In this document: positions 34,390-46,000 of the stretch, one piece after another | Layout: each line of letters starts with the position of its first letter | How positions within the stretch are numbered: position 1 is the stretch's first letter | DNA from: Agarophyton chilense | Taxonomy: Eukaryota > Rhodophyta > Florideophyceae > Gracilariales > Gracilariaceae | NCBI GenBank assembly: GCA_030374765.1 | Contig: JARGXX010000003.1 | Location: 1,426,001-1,490,000, forward strand | Direction of reading: 5' to 3' | DNA length: 64,000 nt | Program-made: the position numbers and the translations under genes | The notes under the pieces: model-generated | Told to the model about the DNA's origin: nothing | The model's input: the letters and a program-made list of their open reading frames with translations, nothing else | Databases searched by the model: none

Positions 34390-37300
34390 ATGGGTGTCGC
34401 CGTCGAATCAATCGTCCCTAGCTCTGCCGCCCCTGCATTGTCACTGTTGGAGGAAACTGAACCGATCCTTCAGGCCCACGCGCTTCGCATCTTGAATACG
34501 TTGGCCGATTCCTTCTGGCCAGAAATCTCTGGCGCAGTTGTGAAAATCCAAGAACTGTCGGAAGACGATGCATTTTCCGAGCGAAACCTCGCCGCTATAG
34601 TTGCTGCAAAAGTTAACTTCCACCTCGGTTCCCTGGACGAAGCACTTCATTACGCACTGTCAGCAGGACCTCTCTTCGATGTTGATGCTGAATCTCAATT
34701 CGCAAACACTTTGCGCGCGCGATGCATCGATGAGTATATCTCCGTACAAAAGAAACGCCAGGAATCAGACAATGAAAATGGTCAAATTGGTCCAAGCACC
34801 CAGCATGTCTATGCTGCAGCATTACAAGATGTTGTTGAACGTGTTTTGAACGGATGCATTGAAAAGGGTGAAGTTCATGAGGCGATCGGGGTGGGGATCG
34901 AAGCACATCGATTAGACAAGATCGAAGCAGCTATCACTGAAGGTTGCAAGTCCGACGAAGACAAGAAAGAGGCCCTCGCGTACTGTTTCGAATCAGCATT
35001 GCACCTCGTCACATCAAGAGGATATCGAGCCAAAGTTCTAAATCTTATCGCATCCATTCACGTCAGCCAGTTCTCATACGAAACAAGAAATTACATTGCA
35101 GTGGCAAACTGTTATGCCTTTACAAGAAACGCTAAAGGAGTTTCTGATATACTTTTCAGCCTTGTGGATGACGCCAAGGTCGCCGGCAAGGAAAATGAAA
35201 CAAATCTAGAACTAATGGCTTTGCAAATTGCTTTTGATATTGTTGACAATGACGCCCCATTCTTCGCCGCCAAAGTCTTGGAATTGCTCCCCGAACCCAG
35301 AGTAGCAGAAGTGGTACCAGAGTCGGCGACGGGCCAAGACGATCAAGCTCCTCAGGCAACAGATGAAGCTGTTCCAATGGAGACAGAAACCGCAAATGAT
35401 GCCAATGAACCCACACCGGAGAGTTCCGCCCCACCTGCGTCAACAGAGCCAATTTCCAACCAGGATAAAAAGATCCTCAAGTTGAGAAAAGTCCTCATAG
35501 GCGAAGCAACCGCCGAGTTGTACTTTGATTTCTTGTGCAGCAAGAACAAATCCGACATGTACCTGCTGAAGAAAATCAAACAATCTCTCGATGGTCGAAG
35601 TAGTGTGTGTGATTCTGCGCTTCTTTTCTGCAATGCCATTGCTCATAGTGGAACGGCCATCGACAACTTCCTGCGGGAGAATCTGGAATGGCTCGCAAGG
35701 CACACAGCCTGGGCTAAGTTTTCAGCCACATCCTGTCTTGGTGTTATTCACGCCAGGCACACATCCGCTGCCCTCAATCTTCTCTCTCCGTATCTTCCGT
35801 CGAACACGGCATCCCGAGGTGCAGCAGCTTCGTATTCTGAGGGCGGTGCTCTTTATGCCCTTGGATTAATTGCTGCGACAGGGGGTCGGGATGCGACCTT
35901 ATCTGTCGATAATTCCAGACCAGTAATCGCAAAGCAATACTTGTACGATGCATTGCGTGTCCCAGAAATCAATGAAGTCGTAAAACATGGAGCTTGCCTT
36001 GGTCTGGGACTCTCGGCGATGGCGTCATGGGATGGGAAGAATCGAGAAAGTGAATACTATGAGGAACTGAAAAATGTGTTGTATACTGATTCTGCTGTGG
36101 CTAGTGAAGCTGCTGGAATCGGTATGGGACTTATAGCATTAGGGTCAGGTTCTGAGGAGGTTTGCAACGAAATGTACGCTTATGCCGTTGAAACTGAGCA
36201 TCAAAAGATTATTCGAGGCGTTGCTTTGGGAATTGCCCTCGTATGTTATGGAAGAGAGGATGAAGCGATGCCTATGATCAAAAAGATGCTTGGTGACAAT
36301 GAGCCCATCATGAGGTACGGAGCTATGTATGCGGTGGCTTTGGCGTATTGTGGCACCGCTGACAATAAGGCAATTCGGCTATTGCTTCATTCGGCAGTAT
36401 CCGACGTGAACGACGATGTGCGTCGAGCTGCTGTTATAGCACTAGGTTTTGTTCTCTTCAGGCACCCAAAATTGCTACCTAATATCGTCTCTCTTCTTGC
36501 GGAGAGTTGTCATGCTCATGTCCGATACGGTGCAGCTATGGCTATCGGTATATCATGCATGGGAACTGGTATGCCGGCCGCCGTGGGTATCCTCGAAAAG
36601 TTAATATCCGAGGATCCAATTGATTTTGTAAGGCAAGGAGCATTCATTGGATTGGCTCTCGTGTACATGCATCATACCGAAGAAAGGTCTCCGAAATCCT
36701 CACTGATGAGGAAGAACCTAGAGAGCACGTGGAGCGCAAAGATTGAAGACGTTATTACACGTTTTGGTGCAGTGGTTGCTGGCGGTATCACTGATGCCGG
36801 CGGAAGGAACGGAGTTATAGCGCTCACATCGGCTAACGGGCACCCAAGAATGACTGCAATCGTTGGATTGGCAATGTTCACTCAGTTTTGGTACTGGTTT
36901 CCGTTGGTGCATTTCATTGGTCTTACCATCAAACCGGCTGCATTAATATGTCTCAACAAAGACTTGAAGATGCCAAAGATGAAGGTGAAAAGCGACATTT
37001 CGGAGGATTTGTACGATTATGTTCCGACTGGTCCGCCGGAGAAGACCAAGGAAGTTGCAAGCGCCCCTAAAGCTATTTTGAGTGTTACTGCGAAGAGTCT
37101 TGCTCGGGAAATGCGTAGAGCGGCTGCACGTAAGAAGGATGCGGAGAGTAAGGGTGTGCCTAAGGTTGTCGAAAAGTTAGAAAGCAAAAAGAAAGGCGAC
37201 TCTGAAGCCGAGGAGGACAAAACGAGCAAAGAAGAATCGAAAAAGAAATTGCCGGCCCCTTATACGATTCTGGACAACCCTTGCCGAGTCTTGCCAGCTC

Positions 37301-37680
37301 AGGAGAAATATATTACCTGGGACGTGCCAGGGGTGGCGGAACAAAGATATGAACCTGTTGTGAGTGGAAGAGTGGCTGGTATTGTCATGATGAGAGATAC
37401 AAAACCGGACTCGGAAGAAGAGATTGTTGCCATGCAAACACTTGTTCTTCCTCCACCTCCTGAAACGGCGGGTCAGCAGACCCGTGCTGCTAACGGGAGT
37501 GCTGCTGTGGTAAACGACGGCGATGAAGAGGATGATGGTGATGTGGCAGTTCCGGAGACATTTATTTATAGAGATGAGGAAAAGCAGGAGAAAAAAAAGG
37601 ACGGGGAAAGTAAAGAGGATGGTAATGATGGAGACGTCAACATGGATAGCGGAGGTAATGGTGAGAATACGGCTGTATGA
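34390..37680 (+). CDS. RPN2: 26S proteasome non-ATPase subunit RPN2 (PSMD1)
   Basis: A 1096-residue single-exon protein, the larger of the two big scaffold subunits of the 19S regulatory particle base. The N-terminal helical solenoid (about 1-400) includes the ALQDVVERVLNGCIEKGE block. An acidic linker (about 305-355) is followed by proteasome/cyclosome repeats at about 410-790, with many GxxLGLGL-type units (GACLGLGLSAM, AAGIGMGLIALGSG, GVALGIALVCYG, YGAAMAIGISCMG). After these comes the signature FTQFWYWFPLVHFIGL ... LNKDLKMPK (about 836-866). A Lys/Glu-rich linker leads to the C-terminal beta region RYEPVVSGRVAGIVMM. Length and order match yeast and human RPN2 (about 945-953) with longer charged linkers and an acidic tail. 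RPN2 holds RPN1, RPN10 and RPN13 positions around the substrate entry. Confidence 0.97.
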   Translation: MGVAVESIVPSSAAPALSLLEETEPILQAHALRILNTLADSFWPEISGAVVKIQELSEDDAFSERNLAAIVAAKVNFHLGSLDEALHYALSAGPLFDVDAESQFANTLRARCIDEYISVQKKRQESDNENGQIGPSTQHVYAAALQDVVERVLNGCIEKGEVHEAIGVGIEAHRLDKIEAAITEGCKSDEDKKEALAYCFESALHLVTSRGYRAKVLNLIASIHVSQFSYETRNYIAVANCYAFTRNAKGVSDILFSLVDDAKVAGKENETNLELMALQIAFDIVDNDAPFFAAKVLELLPEPRVAEVVPESATGQDDQAPQATDEAVPMETETANDANEPTPESSAPPASTEPISNQDKKILKLRKVLIGEATAELYFDFLCSKNKSDMYLLKKIKQSLDGRSSVCDSALLFCNAIAHSGTAIDNFLRENLEWLARHTAWAKFSATSCLGVIHARHTSAALNLLSPYLPSNTASRGAAASYSEGGALYALGLIAATGGRDATLSVDNSRPVIAKQYLYDALRVPEINEVVKHGACLGLGLSAMASWDGKNRESEYYEELKNVLYTDSAVASEAAGIGMGLIALGSGSEEVCNEMYAYAVETEHQKIIRGVALGIALVCYGREDEAMPMIKKMLGDNEPIMRYGAMYAVALAYCGTADNKAIRLLLHSAVSDVNDDVRRAAVIALGFVLFRHPKLLPNIVSLLAESCHAHVRYGAAMAIGISCMGTGMPAAVGILEKLISEDPIDFVRQGAFIGLALVYMHHTEERSPKSSLMRKNLESTWSAKIEDVITRFGAVVAGGITDAGGRNGVIALTSANGHPRMTAIVGLAMFTQFWYWFPLVHFIGLTIKPAALICLNKDLKMPKMKVKSDISEDLYDYVPTGPPEKTKEVASAPKAILSVTAKSLAREMRRAAARKKDAESKGVPKVVEKLESKKKGDSEAEEDKTSKEESKKKLPAPYTILDNPCRVLPAQEKYITWDVPGVAEQRYEPVVSGRVAGIVMMRDTKPDSEEEIVAMQTLVLPPPPETAGQQTRAANGSAAVVNDGDEEDDGDVAVPETFIYRDEEKQEKKKDGESKEDGNDGDVNMDSGGNGENTAV

Positions 37681-38951
37681 AATGAGAGTAGGGGAAAGTA
37701 GGAAAGATGTTTGCAATGGGGTAAAAACTTGTTCCATCAGTTTATTGGGCCTACCAAGGCAAGTTGGTTCGTATTTTGCGGCCCCACTTGACGTGGAGAG
37801 GCTTACGCATCCCTTGACTTGCGCTTGGGGGGTTCTGATTATGGTTGTTCGTCTTGTGTAGATGGAATCGCGACAATCGGTTGTGCGGTGCATCATAAAT
37901 GGGACGGACTTGGTTGCTGGGTGTGCTGGGTGTGCTGAAGGTGTCGTTGTAGCATTGCGCCGTGAAACAGGTGTGTTCTTGTGCGTGTGATGGCTGTTGT
38001 ATCAACGCAGAAGATGTCGTCATTGTTATGTGGGGTGGGGACCAGCGCACGACAGGAGGTTGTATGGATTCAGTGCTGTTCTTCTGATAGCAGTTGCTAG
38101 CTAGCAATCCCCGTGTACTGTTATGGGTTTATCCAACACGTGTGACATCCCGTCAACTCTACAAGAAGGGCAATCTGTTGGGGATAGGGTAAGGGGTCGG
38201 AAGTCTAGAGGAACTCTGTGTAGGTAAGGGGGTTAAGGGTGGAATGGCAATGGTTCGGCACAGCCTGAGAGTCTTTTCTACCCTCTTGGTCTCCTTTTCT
38301 TTCTCGGTCCCTCTCTTTGATCCCGGTTCCCTGGCATATATACTCTGGAGGTCCCCTTTTTTCCTCTTGATTCTCTACCGGTCGCTACCGATCTCTCTTT
38401 CTACTAGTTTGGGCTAATCTTCTCCTGTCCGTTCCAGTAAAGTCTTTTGCATTCCTACAATGGAGTCATCTGCACTGTTCTCTCCATAGTTGCCCTTTCG
38501 CCCCAGCGTTTCTTGTACGTACGTTATCGAATGGTCGTCTTGGTACTTCATCAACTTACATTCCTACTATACCACGTGGCTCGCTGTCCCACTCTTTTAC
38601 AACTGTACCATCGAGTGTCGCGAGTTTCGAGTTGTAGCAAAAGCTTCAGTTGACCTTTACGATGGTAGCAATCACGCGAGCCGCGTCAAGTCTACCACAG
38701 TGTCCACGCGCGATTGGAGCAGCGCGGCGCGTGACGCGCGCGCCGGCACCCAGTGGGCGTCCACTGGCGTAGCACACGTCGCGTGTTTCGGTTTCACGCG
38801 CGCATTCTGTGCTGGTGCCTGGCGATGTGCAAACCCTCGTAGCTCTCCATTTACCGCGCCACGCCATCTTCAAACTGCCTATGCTTCCTTGCTGCTCGCG
38901 CTCATCTCTTCACACCCCTCCTATTTCTCTTCCTTCGTTTCGAATTTCGCG
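37681..38951. other. Intergenic plus probable 5' leader of the RCC2-like gene
   Basis: Pyrimidine-rich tracts (about 38260-38400) precede the next gene. A frame runs open from 38490 into it, but that extension looks like non-coding leader (see rejected). Confidence 0.45.
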
Positions 38952-40493
38952 ATGAAGGAAGCATCGCGCTCACTTTCGTCCCCGCCGCGGGAGGACGAAG
39001 CCGCGCATTCGACTGGGCCGTCCGCGGCTGTCCACTCCACGCCCTCTGCTTCTCCCTCGCGCTCCAAGCTCGATCAACCCGCCAATTCGCAGCAGCGCAA
39101 CCAGAACGGGGCACAGCATGACCCTCGAGCGGTTCAAACCAATTCGCCTCAGAAATCATCTCCTAAACGCTCTTGTCTTTTGTTCTGCGGCTCAACCAAG
39201 TGGGACTTGATAGGTCGGAAAACTCTGCCGAAGGCAGTGGCGATGCGCGGCGGTTCCGAAGCCGGCCTGGAATATCTCGCGCCACATCGTCTCCATATTT
39301 CCGCCTTGGAGGATAAGACGTTCGCTGCCGTATATTCTGGCTCCTCTGCTGCGCACCTCGTTCTCATTGACTCCGACGGCGTTGCATACGGTCTCGGACG
39401 GAACGATTTTGAGCAGTTGGGATTCCCTGACAAGATTGCTCGCAGAAATGTGCACCAATTGGAACTCCCTTTGAAAGAAGGTGAACGCGTTGTTCACGCC
39501 GCCTGTGGGAGATCTCATACTCTGCTTGTCTCCAGCCTCGGACGCGTTTTTGCTGCTGGTATGAATTCCCATGCACAACTCGGTATTGATCCTCATGCAG
39601 AGGTTGTAGGCTGGGGTGTGGTACCTCTACCGAATGGAATGTGTGTCAAGAAAGTGTCTGCTGGGAATGAGTTCAGTATGTTTTTGTGTGAACAAGGTGA
39701 AGTATATGCTGTTGGCAGTGGTGAACATGGGCATTTAGGGAATGGGCGCACCGGTGAAAGAATAGAAAGCGCAGGGAAAGTCGTGTTTGACATTGTTTCC
39801 ACCCCGATTCGTGTACCGTTTTCAGAGGACGTGAAGATTCGCCAAATTTCTTCTGGTGCGAATCACACGCTGGCACTGGATGAGAACGGAAAAGTTTGGA
39901 GTTGGGGCTGGGGTGGATACGGACGACTTGGCCATCGAAAACCAGAAGACGAACTTGTCCCTCGAAAGATCACCACGTTTGATGGAGATCTATACAAACT
40001 TGACTTTGTTGCAGCTGGATCCACGTGTTCTTTTGCGGTTCAACAATCGAGGCACAGCATTTTCTTCTGGGGGGTGACGAAGAAGACCGGTGAAAGTTTC
40101 ATGTATCCAAAACCCCTGTTTGACCTTCAGGGTTGGAATGTAAGATTTGTGGCGGCTGGCCCCACCAGTGTGGTTGCTTCGGCGGAGCGCTCTGTTATTA
40201 GCTGGGGTCCTAGCCCTACGTATGGCGAACTAGGATACGGTAAGGGACCCAAGAGTTCTACAAAGCCAAAGAAGGTGGAATCTCTGGAAGGGCTCGAAGT
40301 AAAAATGGTCGCCGTGGGCATTGGCTTTACAGCAATGATTGCAGAATATGGTGAAGAAGAAGAATCTATCATCAAGGAACTTGGTGAAATGGTTATAGAA
40401 GGTCAAACCCCGCAAATACAGGACAAGGAAAAGCCAAAAAGAAAGCGTAAGGCGCCGGCCAAGAGCAAAAAGAAGAAGAAAAGACGAAGATAA
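38952..40493 (+). CDS. RCC2 (TD-60)-like RCC1-repeat protein
   Basis: A 513-residue protein from the ATG at 38952, against about 520 in human RCC2. The N-terminal 75 residues are Ser/Pro-rich and disordered. Then CLLFCGSTKWDLIGRK (about 80-95), the RCC2-specific opening of the propeller, and RCC1 repeats to about 455: GVAYGLGRNDFEQLG, VVHAACGRSHTLLV, GRVFAAGMNSHAQLG, EVYAVGSGEHGHLGNG, GKVWSWGWGGYGRLG, ISWGPSPTYGELGYG. The C-terminal KRKRKAPAKSKKKKKRRR is a nuclear/nucleolar localisation tail, also typical of RCC2. RCC2 binds the nucleosome and small GTPases and acts in mitotic spindle assembly and at kinetochores in animals; the algal role is inferred only. RCC1 itself is less likely because of the WDLIGRK motif. 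Confidence 0.88.
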   Translation: MKEASRSLSSPPREDEAAHSTGPSAAVHSTPSASPSRSKLDQPANSQQRNQNGAQHDPRAVQTNSPQKSSPKRSCLLFCGSTKWDLIGRKTLPKAVAMRGGSEAGLEYLAPHRLHISALEDKTFAAVYSGSSAAHLVLIDSDGVAYGLGRNDFEQLGFPDKIARRNVHQLELPLKEGERVVHAACGRSHTLLVSSLGRVFAAGMNSHAQLGIDPHAEVVGWGVVPLPNGMCVKKVSAGNEFSMFLCEQGEVYAVGSGEHGHLGNGRTGERIESAGKVVFDIVSTPIRVPFSEDVKIRQISSGANHTLALDENGKVWSWGWGGYGRLGHRKPEDELVPRKITTFDGDLYKLDFVAAGSTCSFAVQQSRHSIFFWGVTKKTGESFMYPKPLFDLQGWNVRFVAAGPTSVVASAERSVISWGPSPTYGELGYGKGPKSSTKPKKVESLEGLEVKMVAVGIGFTAMIAEYGEEEESIIKELGEMVIEGQTPQIQDKEKPKRKRKAPAKSKKKKKRRR

Positions 40494-41651
40494 GGCGCTG
40501 GTATCGGCGTGAGATTAATCTTGCGTGGTATTATGGTGTGTGTTGTTGGCTTATGCTCGCAAAGAACACAAGATTCGGAAGAACTTGTCTGTGGAGCAAA
40601 ATGTTGTCTCCGATTTGATTCTTTGCCAGTTGGATGCACTGGCACGACAGTTCAGACTTTGTACGCTCGAAAGGCAAATGCCCACCAAAGTCAGATGTGT
40701 TCGTTAGGTGTTCGAGAACACAGAAGCAGAGAGAAGGTAATTTCATCGCTCTCGTTTTCAGTTTCTGTTCTAGAGCTAGCACCCTCGTGTGTGGTGGAGT
40801 TCTTAGACGTGTTTCACGTGATAAGAGCTGTGGAAATGATCTTTCGCGGGAACAGTGGGGTCCTCGTAACTATAAGCTATTCTGGTTGCATTAACTTTGC
40901 AACCGCCTTGGTGCCGATTAGGTGCTCGGAGGCAGAGTGGTCGAACCCGATAAACTGAATGTATTTCTGGCATTTGTGAAGAAGCGTTGAGAAAATCACA
41001 AATCTGTTTTCAAGCGTGTCGACGACAGTCTTGCAATTAGCGCCAACAGGACTTGGAGAGCGCATCAGGGCATGTTCGGCACCGATGCGCGATGATGGTA
41101 GAATTGCGTCAGTCCGTTTTGTAATGCGATCTCAAGCAGGCGAGGGGATTGCCGACTACGAGAAGAAGACTACGAGAAGAAGACTACGAGAAGAAGAACG
41201 CCTTCGGTAGATGCAGCAATGAAGTCAAGTTTAGAGCCTTCGCTTCTGTATACTGTGCCGAAATTGTTGTCGCATCGGCTGCTGGAAACACGGGGCACGC
41301 TTACACTGCGTTTTTTTCAGATAAAGAAAGCTGTGTAGCTGAGAGAGCCAGCCACGTCATGCCACCCCTGTATTGCGTTTGACCATTCGCAACGGCCTCA
41401 GTCAGCGTTTCCCAAGCCATCTGCATCCCTCACCAAGCCATTGCTGGAACCACCTTCGCCGACCCGGTCGTTTTTTGGACTGTCACCTCGTCGCGGACCG
41501 ACGGAGTAATTCGCCACATTTATCACCAGCGCTCTTCTCCCGCGGAACTGAACTCGATCGATCTTTGCGTTCCAATTCTCAACTTCCCCGGTACGATTCC
41601 TGCTTACCCCCATAGCCTCAATCTACAGTTTACTCGCTCTCGAAACTCGGA
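40494..41651. other. Intergenic, about 1.2 kb, with a 14-bp tandem repeat
   Basis: No gene seen. Three perfect copies of GACTACGAGAAGAA lie at 41154-41195. A CpG-richer stretch just upstream of 41652 is the likely promoter and leader of the SMP-C2 gene. Confidence 0.5.
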
Positions 41652-43067
41652 ATGGAAGGCAGCGTTTCTGCAGCTATTGCTGCTTCTGTCGCATCTGGAG
41701 GCGTTGAATCCGTCGGCTTTCTTAACGATCTAGTTGCGCGACTATGGGACTATATCAATGTCGCTGGAGCCAGGCTCACAAAAGAGATTGTCGAACCCAT
41801 GTTCGCAGAGATGCTCCCGGGCCCGCTCAAGTCGTTGCATTTCGTCAAGATTGATCTTGGAAAAAAGCCCATCAAGTTCGATAATGTTGATGTTCTAAGT
41901 CGCGAAAGGGGTGTTGTCAAGTTAAATATTGATGTTCATTGGGATGGTAACTGTGATATTGAGCTTGCAAGTAGCATGTTAAAGTTCGGTGTTGAATCTG
42001 TCAAGATTAAGGGACGTTTGTCGGTGCTTTTGTGCCCTTTGATTGAACGTATGCCCATAGTTTCTGCTATGCAAGTTGCTTTCATCAATCCGCCGGAGCT
42101 TGAACTAGACTTTACTGGTTTGGCCCAGGTTGCTGACTTTTCACTTATTGATGATACCATCCGTTCCATTATCCAAAACGTTCTCGCCTCTATTCTTGTG
42201 TTACCAAGCCGGCTACTAGTCAAGCTTGACCCAGCAAATGATTTCTTTTTGACATACAAACCCCCACTGGGTATGATTCGTTTCACGATTGAGAAGGGAG
42301 AAGGTTTCAAGGTTCCAAAACAATTCATCAAAGATATTCCCGATGTGTACTGCAAGGTCAAGTTCGGCGTAGATCCGCTTTGGAAAACTTCTACCAAGAA
42401 CAACGACACCACTCCGGAATGGAATGAAAGCAGAGACTTCCTTCTCTCGGATCACGATCAGATCTTGAAAATCCAAGCGTATGATGACGACCTTGCCGGA
42501 GACGATGATTTAGGATCAGGTAGCATTGCGGTTGGAAATCTGCTGCTAGAAGGTAAACAGTCGGACATATCGCTCAAGTACAAGGGAGAAGATGTAGGTG
42601 CCACAATCACCGTCAAGGCCACCATCTATGAATTTAGCAAAGACCTCCTCAGTTTTGAATTGCCTGACCATACAGGAAAGGGGCTTCTATGCGGCCTGGC
42701 TACTGTCATGGTTCCTGGGGCTTTCAATATTCCCGGTCCTCGTGAAGAAGCTGCATCGAAAGTGAAATTGAGTTTTGGCCCCCTGGATCTCTACTCGCCG
42801 GTTATCTTCAACAATCCTGGCATTGATGCCCTCAACCCATGCTATGATTGGGCTGTGCGTATTCCTCTCACGCATGCTATTGTAGCGAAAAGCCCTGATT
42901 TCGAGTTAACTCTCATGAACGGCAAGAAGGTTCTCGGCTCGACCACGGTTCCATTCGCGGAGGTTTTGGAGGCTGAACAGAAAACAGTTACCGACAAACG
43001 AGAAATGGGTGAAAGCGCTTCTGTTTCCTTCCGTGTGTGCGTCCGCGGTGTACATGTGGTGAACTAA
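41652..43067 (+). CDS. SMP-C2 protein, synaptotagmin-like lipid-transfer protein
   Basis: A 471-residue single-exon protein. An SMP-type domain lies at about 20-205: WDYINVAGARLTKEIVEPMF, LGKKPIKFDNVDVL, IDVHWDGNCDIELA, GLAQVADFSLIDDTIRSIIQNVL, then VLPSRLLVKLDP, the order seen in extended synaptotagmins and plant SYTs. A first C2 domain (about 213-340) has acidic loops (YDDDLAGDDDLG) able to bind Ca2+. A second, more divergent C2-like beta region runs about 345-471. Such proteins tether the ER to the plasma membrane and move glycerolipids between them. Unlike E-Syts and SYTs, no N-terminal membrane hairpin precedes the SMP domain here, so either it is soluble or peripheral, or an upstream exon is missed. 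It is convergent with the dehydrogenase gene across a 3.3-kb gap. Confidence 0.87.
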   Translation: MEGSVSAAIAASVASGGVESVGFLNDLVARLWDYINVAGARLTKEIVEPMFAEMLPGPLKSLHFVKIDLGKKPIKFDNVDVLSRERGVVKLNIDVHWDGNCDIELASSMLKFGVESVKIKGRLSVLLCPLIERMPIVSAMQVAFINPPELELDFTGLAQVADFSLIDDTIRSIIQNVLASILVLPSRLLVKLDPANDFFLTYKPPLGMIRFTIEKGEGFKVPKQFIKDIPDVYCKVKFGVDPLWKTSTKNNDTTPEWNESRDFLLSDHDQILKIQAYDDDLAGDDDLGSGSIAVGNLLLEGKQSDISLKYKGEDVGATITVKATIYEFSKDLLSFELPDHTGKGLLCGLATVMVPGAFNIPGPREEAASKVKLSFGPLDLYSPVIFNNPGIDALNPCYDWAVRIPLTHAIVAKSPDFELTLMNGKKVLGSTTVPFAEVLEAEQKTVTDKREMGESASVSFRVCVRGVHVVN

Positions 43068-46000
43068 TGATGGAAGCGATTTCTACGTCCAAGAATGTGA
43101 TTTAACCAGTTGACAGATACAAGTGTTTTCAAACCCCCTAAGCTTACTAGGTTCATCATTGCTGAGGTAGGAATCGAAATAGAACGTATCCGTATGGAAA
43201 CACTTGGTAGACATTCGCGCCCATACGCGCAGCACTGAAGAATAACACTACGCCACTACCGTAATGAACTAGAAACAGAAATTTAGCACTTTTACATAGG
43301 CTTGTGCCAAACTTAACTTCGCAACTCAATACTTTGTTGCACCTGAAGCCCCTAGTCTTAGTACTATCTCAACTCGAAATGCGTTACTAGCCGTGTTTAA
43401 TGTTACTGTCTTTGTTGATGTTCATCTTGAGCAATGAGGCATGTTTTAGCTCCCTCTCAACCGCCAATGCCGATCCAAGTATCCTTACACAGTTTCACCC
43501 TAAACATGAGAGTCGTCTTAAAAACACAAGTAGCTCAAAAGAAAGGTCGTGAACAGATACGTTCCTTGGCTTAGGATTTGCATCACCACATTCTTTACGA
43601 ATTTTGTGCCCAAAATGCGCGAAGTATGCGGTGAAGCTATTCTCCCTTTAACGAGTTCGAGAGAATAGGTGTTGCTCGTTTTATCTTGAGCGTTCGTGGA
43701 ATTTTTAATATAGTTTGCTGATTGCCCGTCATGCGCACCAAATTTTGTCTCCGAAATCCTTGTAAAGCAACGAAGAAACACTCAAGATGACCTTCTACGA
43801 AATGAAGTGTGGGACGAACCAAAATTGTTCAGAGAACCGACCCGATCCGGCTCTAGTGTAAAGCATTGATCATAAATGTCATGAACTATTTCTTGCGTAT
43901 TTCGTCAGAAAGATTAACATGATGCTCTCTTCGAAGACTGGGCTTTATTGACTATTTCCGCTGGAGTGAAACCATCTAGAATTCGTCTCGGGCAGTGTAC
44001 GTATTGGTTACATCTGTTGTGCTACATGCAAAAAAGGACCCTCCATTTTCCTTTTTCTGAAATCTATGGCAGCCAGTTGTGACTTTTGACTTCTTTGTTG
44101 GGGAAATAATCAATCACAAACACGCATCTACTCGCGCGACCAAGTTCAAACTTCTCCAGCATTCTTCAGTGTCGAACAATACAGATTACAAGGGATGGAA
44201 CCAATCGGAGAGGCAGGGGAATGATTTTCAACTGTGCAATCTTATAAACTATTTCAATCTATATATTGATTTGCAATTGGATTCCGATTGGAGAAAAGCA
44301 CGCTAGACCCTGCCAATTCCACTCTCATCTATCCTTTTTGCACCAAGTTTTACCATCATCTAGAAATGTTTGCCAGATGCACGTAAAACCCCTACGTCTG
44401 TGGCCACCAAGTGTCGGCGCGATTCCACCCCGTCGGATAGCGATGATACTGCGAACGTCGTCAAATACACAGGCACCAAGCGTGCTCGCCAATGGCTGTT
44501 CTTGTGTGGTACGAGATCCTAGTATGACCACAAAAGAGACATTTTTTCAGCAGAGACAGAACTCAATGTATGCTACGCGTTTTTTGGATACGTGTTACTA
44601 AAACTTACCGAGTCTGCTCGACTATACTGCTCCAAATATCTTATCTGGTGGTCGTCATATTGGACTCGGCAATAACCGCGCCGCCTTTCTGCGTATCTCT
44701 TTCACCGTCGTAAGGATATGAAGATCGTATATTTCATTGTATTATCAAACCAACTAACAAGAAACGGAACAAAATAACACGCGGGCAGTGATAGCCTCTT
44801 TCTCGAAACTCTACCACCTTGGTTTTGAGTTCTAGAACTTTGCCAATTCTAAGGTGTGCAACGAGAAAAGTCACCAATTCGCAAATACTAGTATACGAAG
44901 CAGAAGAACTCACAAAGAGAAAGAGTCTGACAAATAATCCACTATTATAACAAAAGTGACTCAGGAAGGTAGGTCATCAAGTTCAAAGAAAGTTAGAGAA
45001 AGCATTTCCATCTGCTTCTACATGTTTCCAATTTGTTTCCCACCGTCATCATTTTTTTCTGCAATAGCTATTTTCTTCAAAAATCTTTTTCGAGTTGAGA
45101 AAAAGTTGACGCAGAAGTAGACAGCTGCGCTGCTGCGCGAGACGTTTTGGTTTTTTTCTCATCCGTATAATATTTTTCTTTTAAATACCAGCTAACCGAT
45201 TATCAAAACTTCACCTCAGCTTTTTACTTTAAAGTTCTTCAAAGAGATCTTTCTTTGTTTAGATCTTGATTTGACTCTCGTAAGCTGAACTGCCATCAGA
45301 ATTCAATTAAACAGCCCCTCCCTTTTGCTTAAAACTACTTTTGTAGTCAATAGAGTCCAGATAAGATCGCAAAATATAATATCATTCGTTTGGTGTACTC
45401 AAACCAACAATGACCAATCTTATGATGACTTGCTTACGATTGCGCTCGCTTTAATTATAGGAATGGTTTCGTACCTAACTATGGATAAACTTCTTATATT
45501 TTGGGTTGGTGTGCCCATTATTCTATACTTGGATAAGGGAAGAGATAAACACTAAAAGTATTCCAAAATGATCTCAAATATATTTGTCGGTAAAAGATAA
45601 GATGCTGCTCGGGATTAATAAGCTAATCGAAAAGATATTTCAAAGCCTGGTGTGAGCACCAGGGAGCATCAAATTACCCGGTGTTGGATCTCATTGACCC
45701 AAATGATGGCCAGCCTATTTTTTTTGTCGATTTCAGAACGATTGACTATCGTGTATCAGATGCGTTTAGAAAACCCAGTTGATAAGTTGGGTCATCGCAG
45801 ACAAGCGAAACAAGACGTACAAATTCAGAAAACAAGAGTTTCGTTCGCGTTTTCGTCTTTTGTGACTCATGAATGTTTTCCTTACTGTCAAAGATCAAAG
45901 TTATACCTTCAGCTCGGACATTACGGTTCAATTCTCTGAGAGAGAAAGCTTTGGAGACGTCTGAATCTTTCTCTCATGAGGTTACCGCAGCAACGATAAT

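Noticed and set aside
38490-38951. N-terminal extension of the RCC2-like protein by 154 codons
   Set aside because: Starting at 38952 gives 513 residues, close to RCC2; the extension looks like leader sequence.
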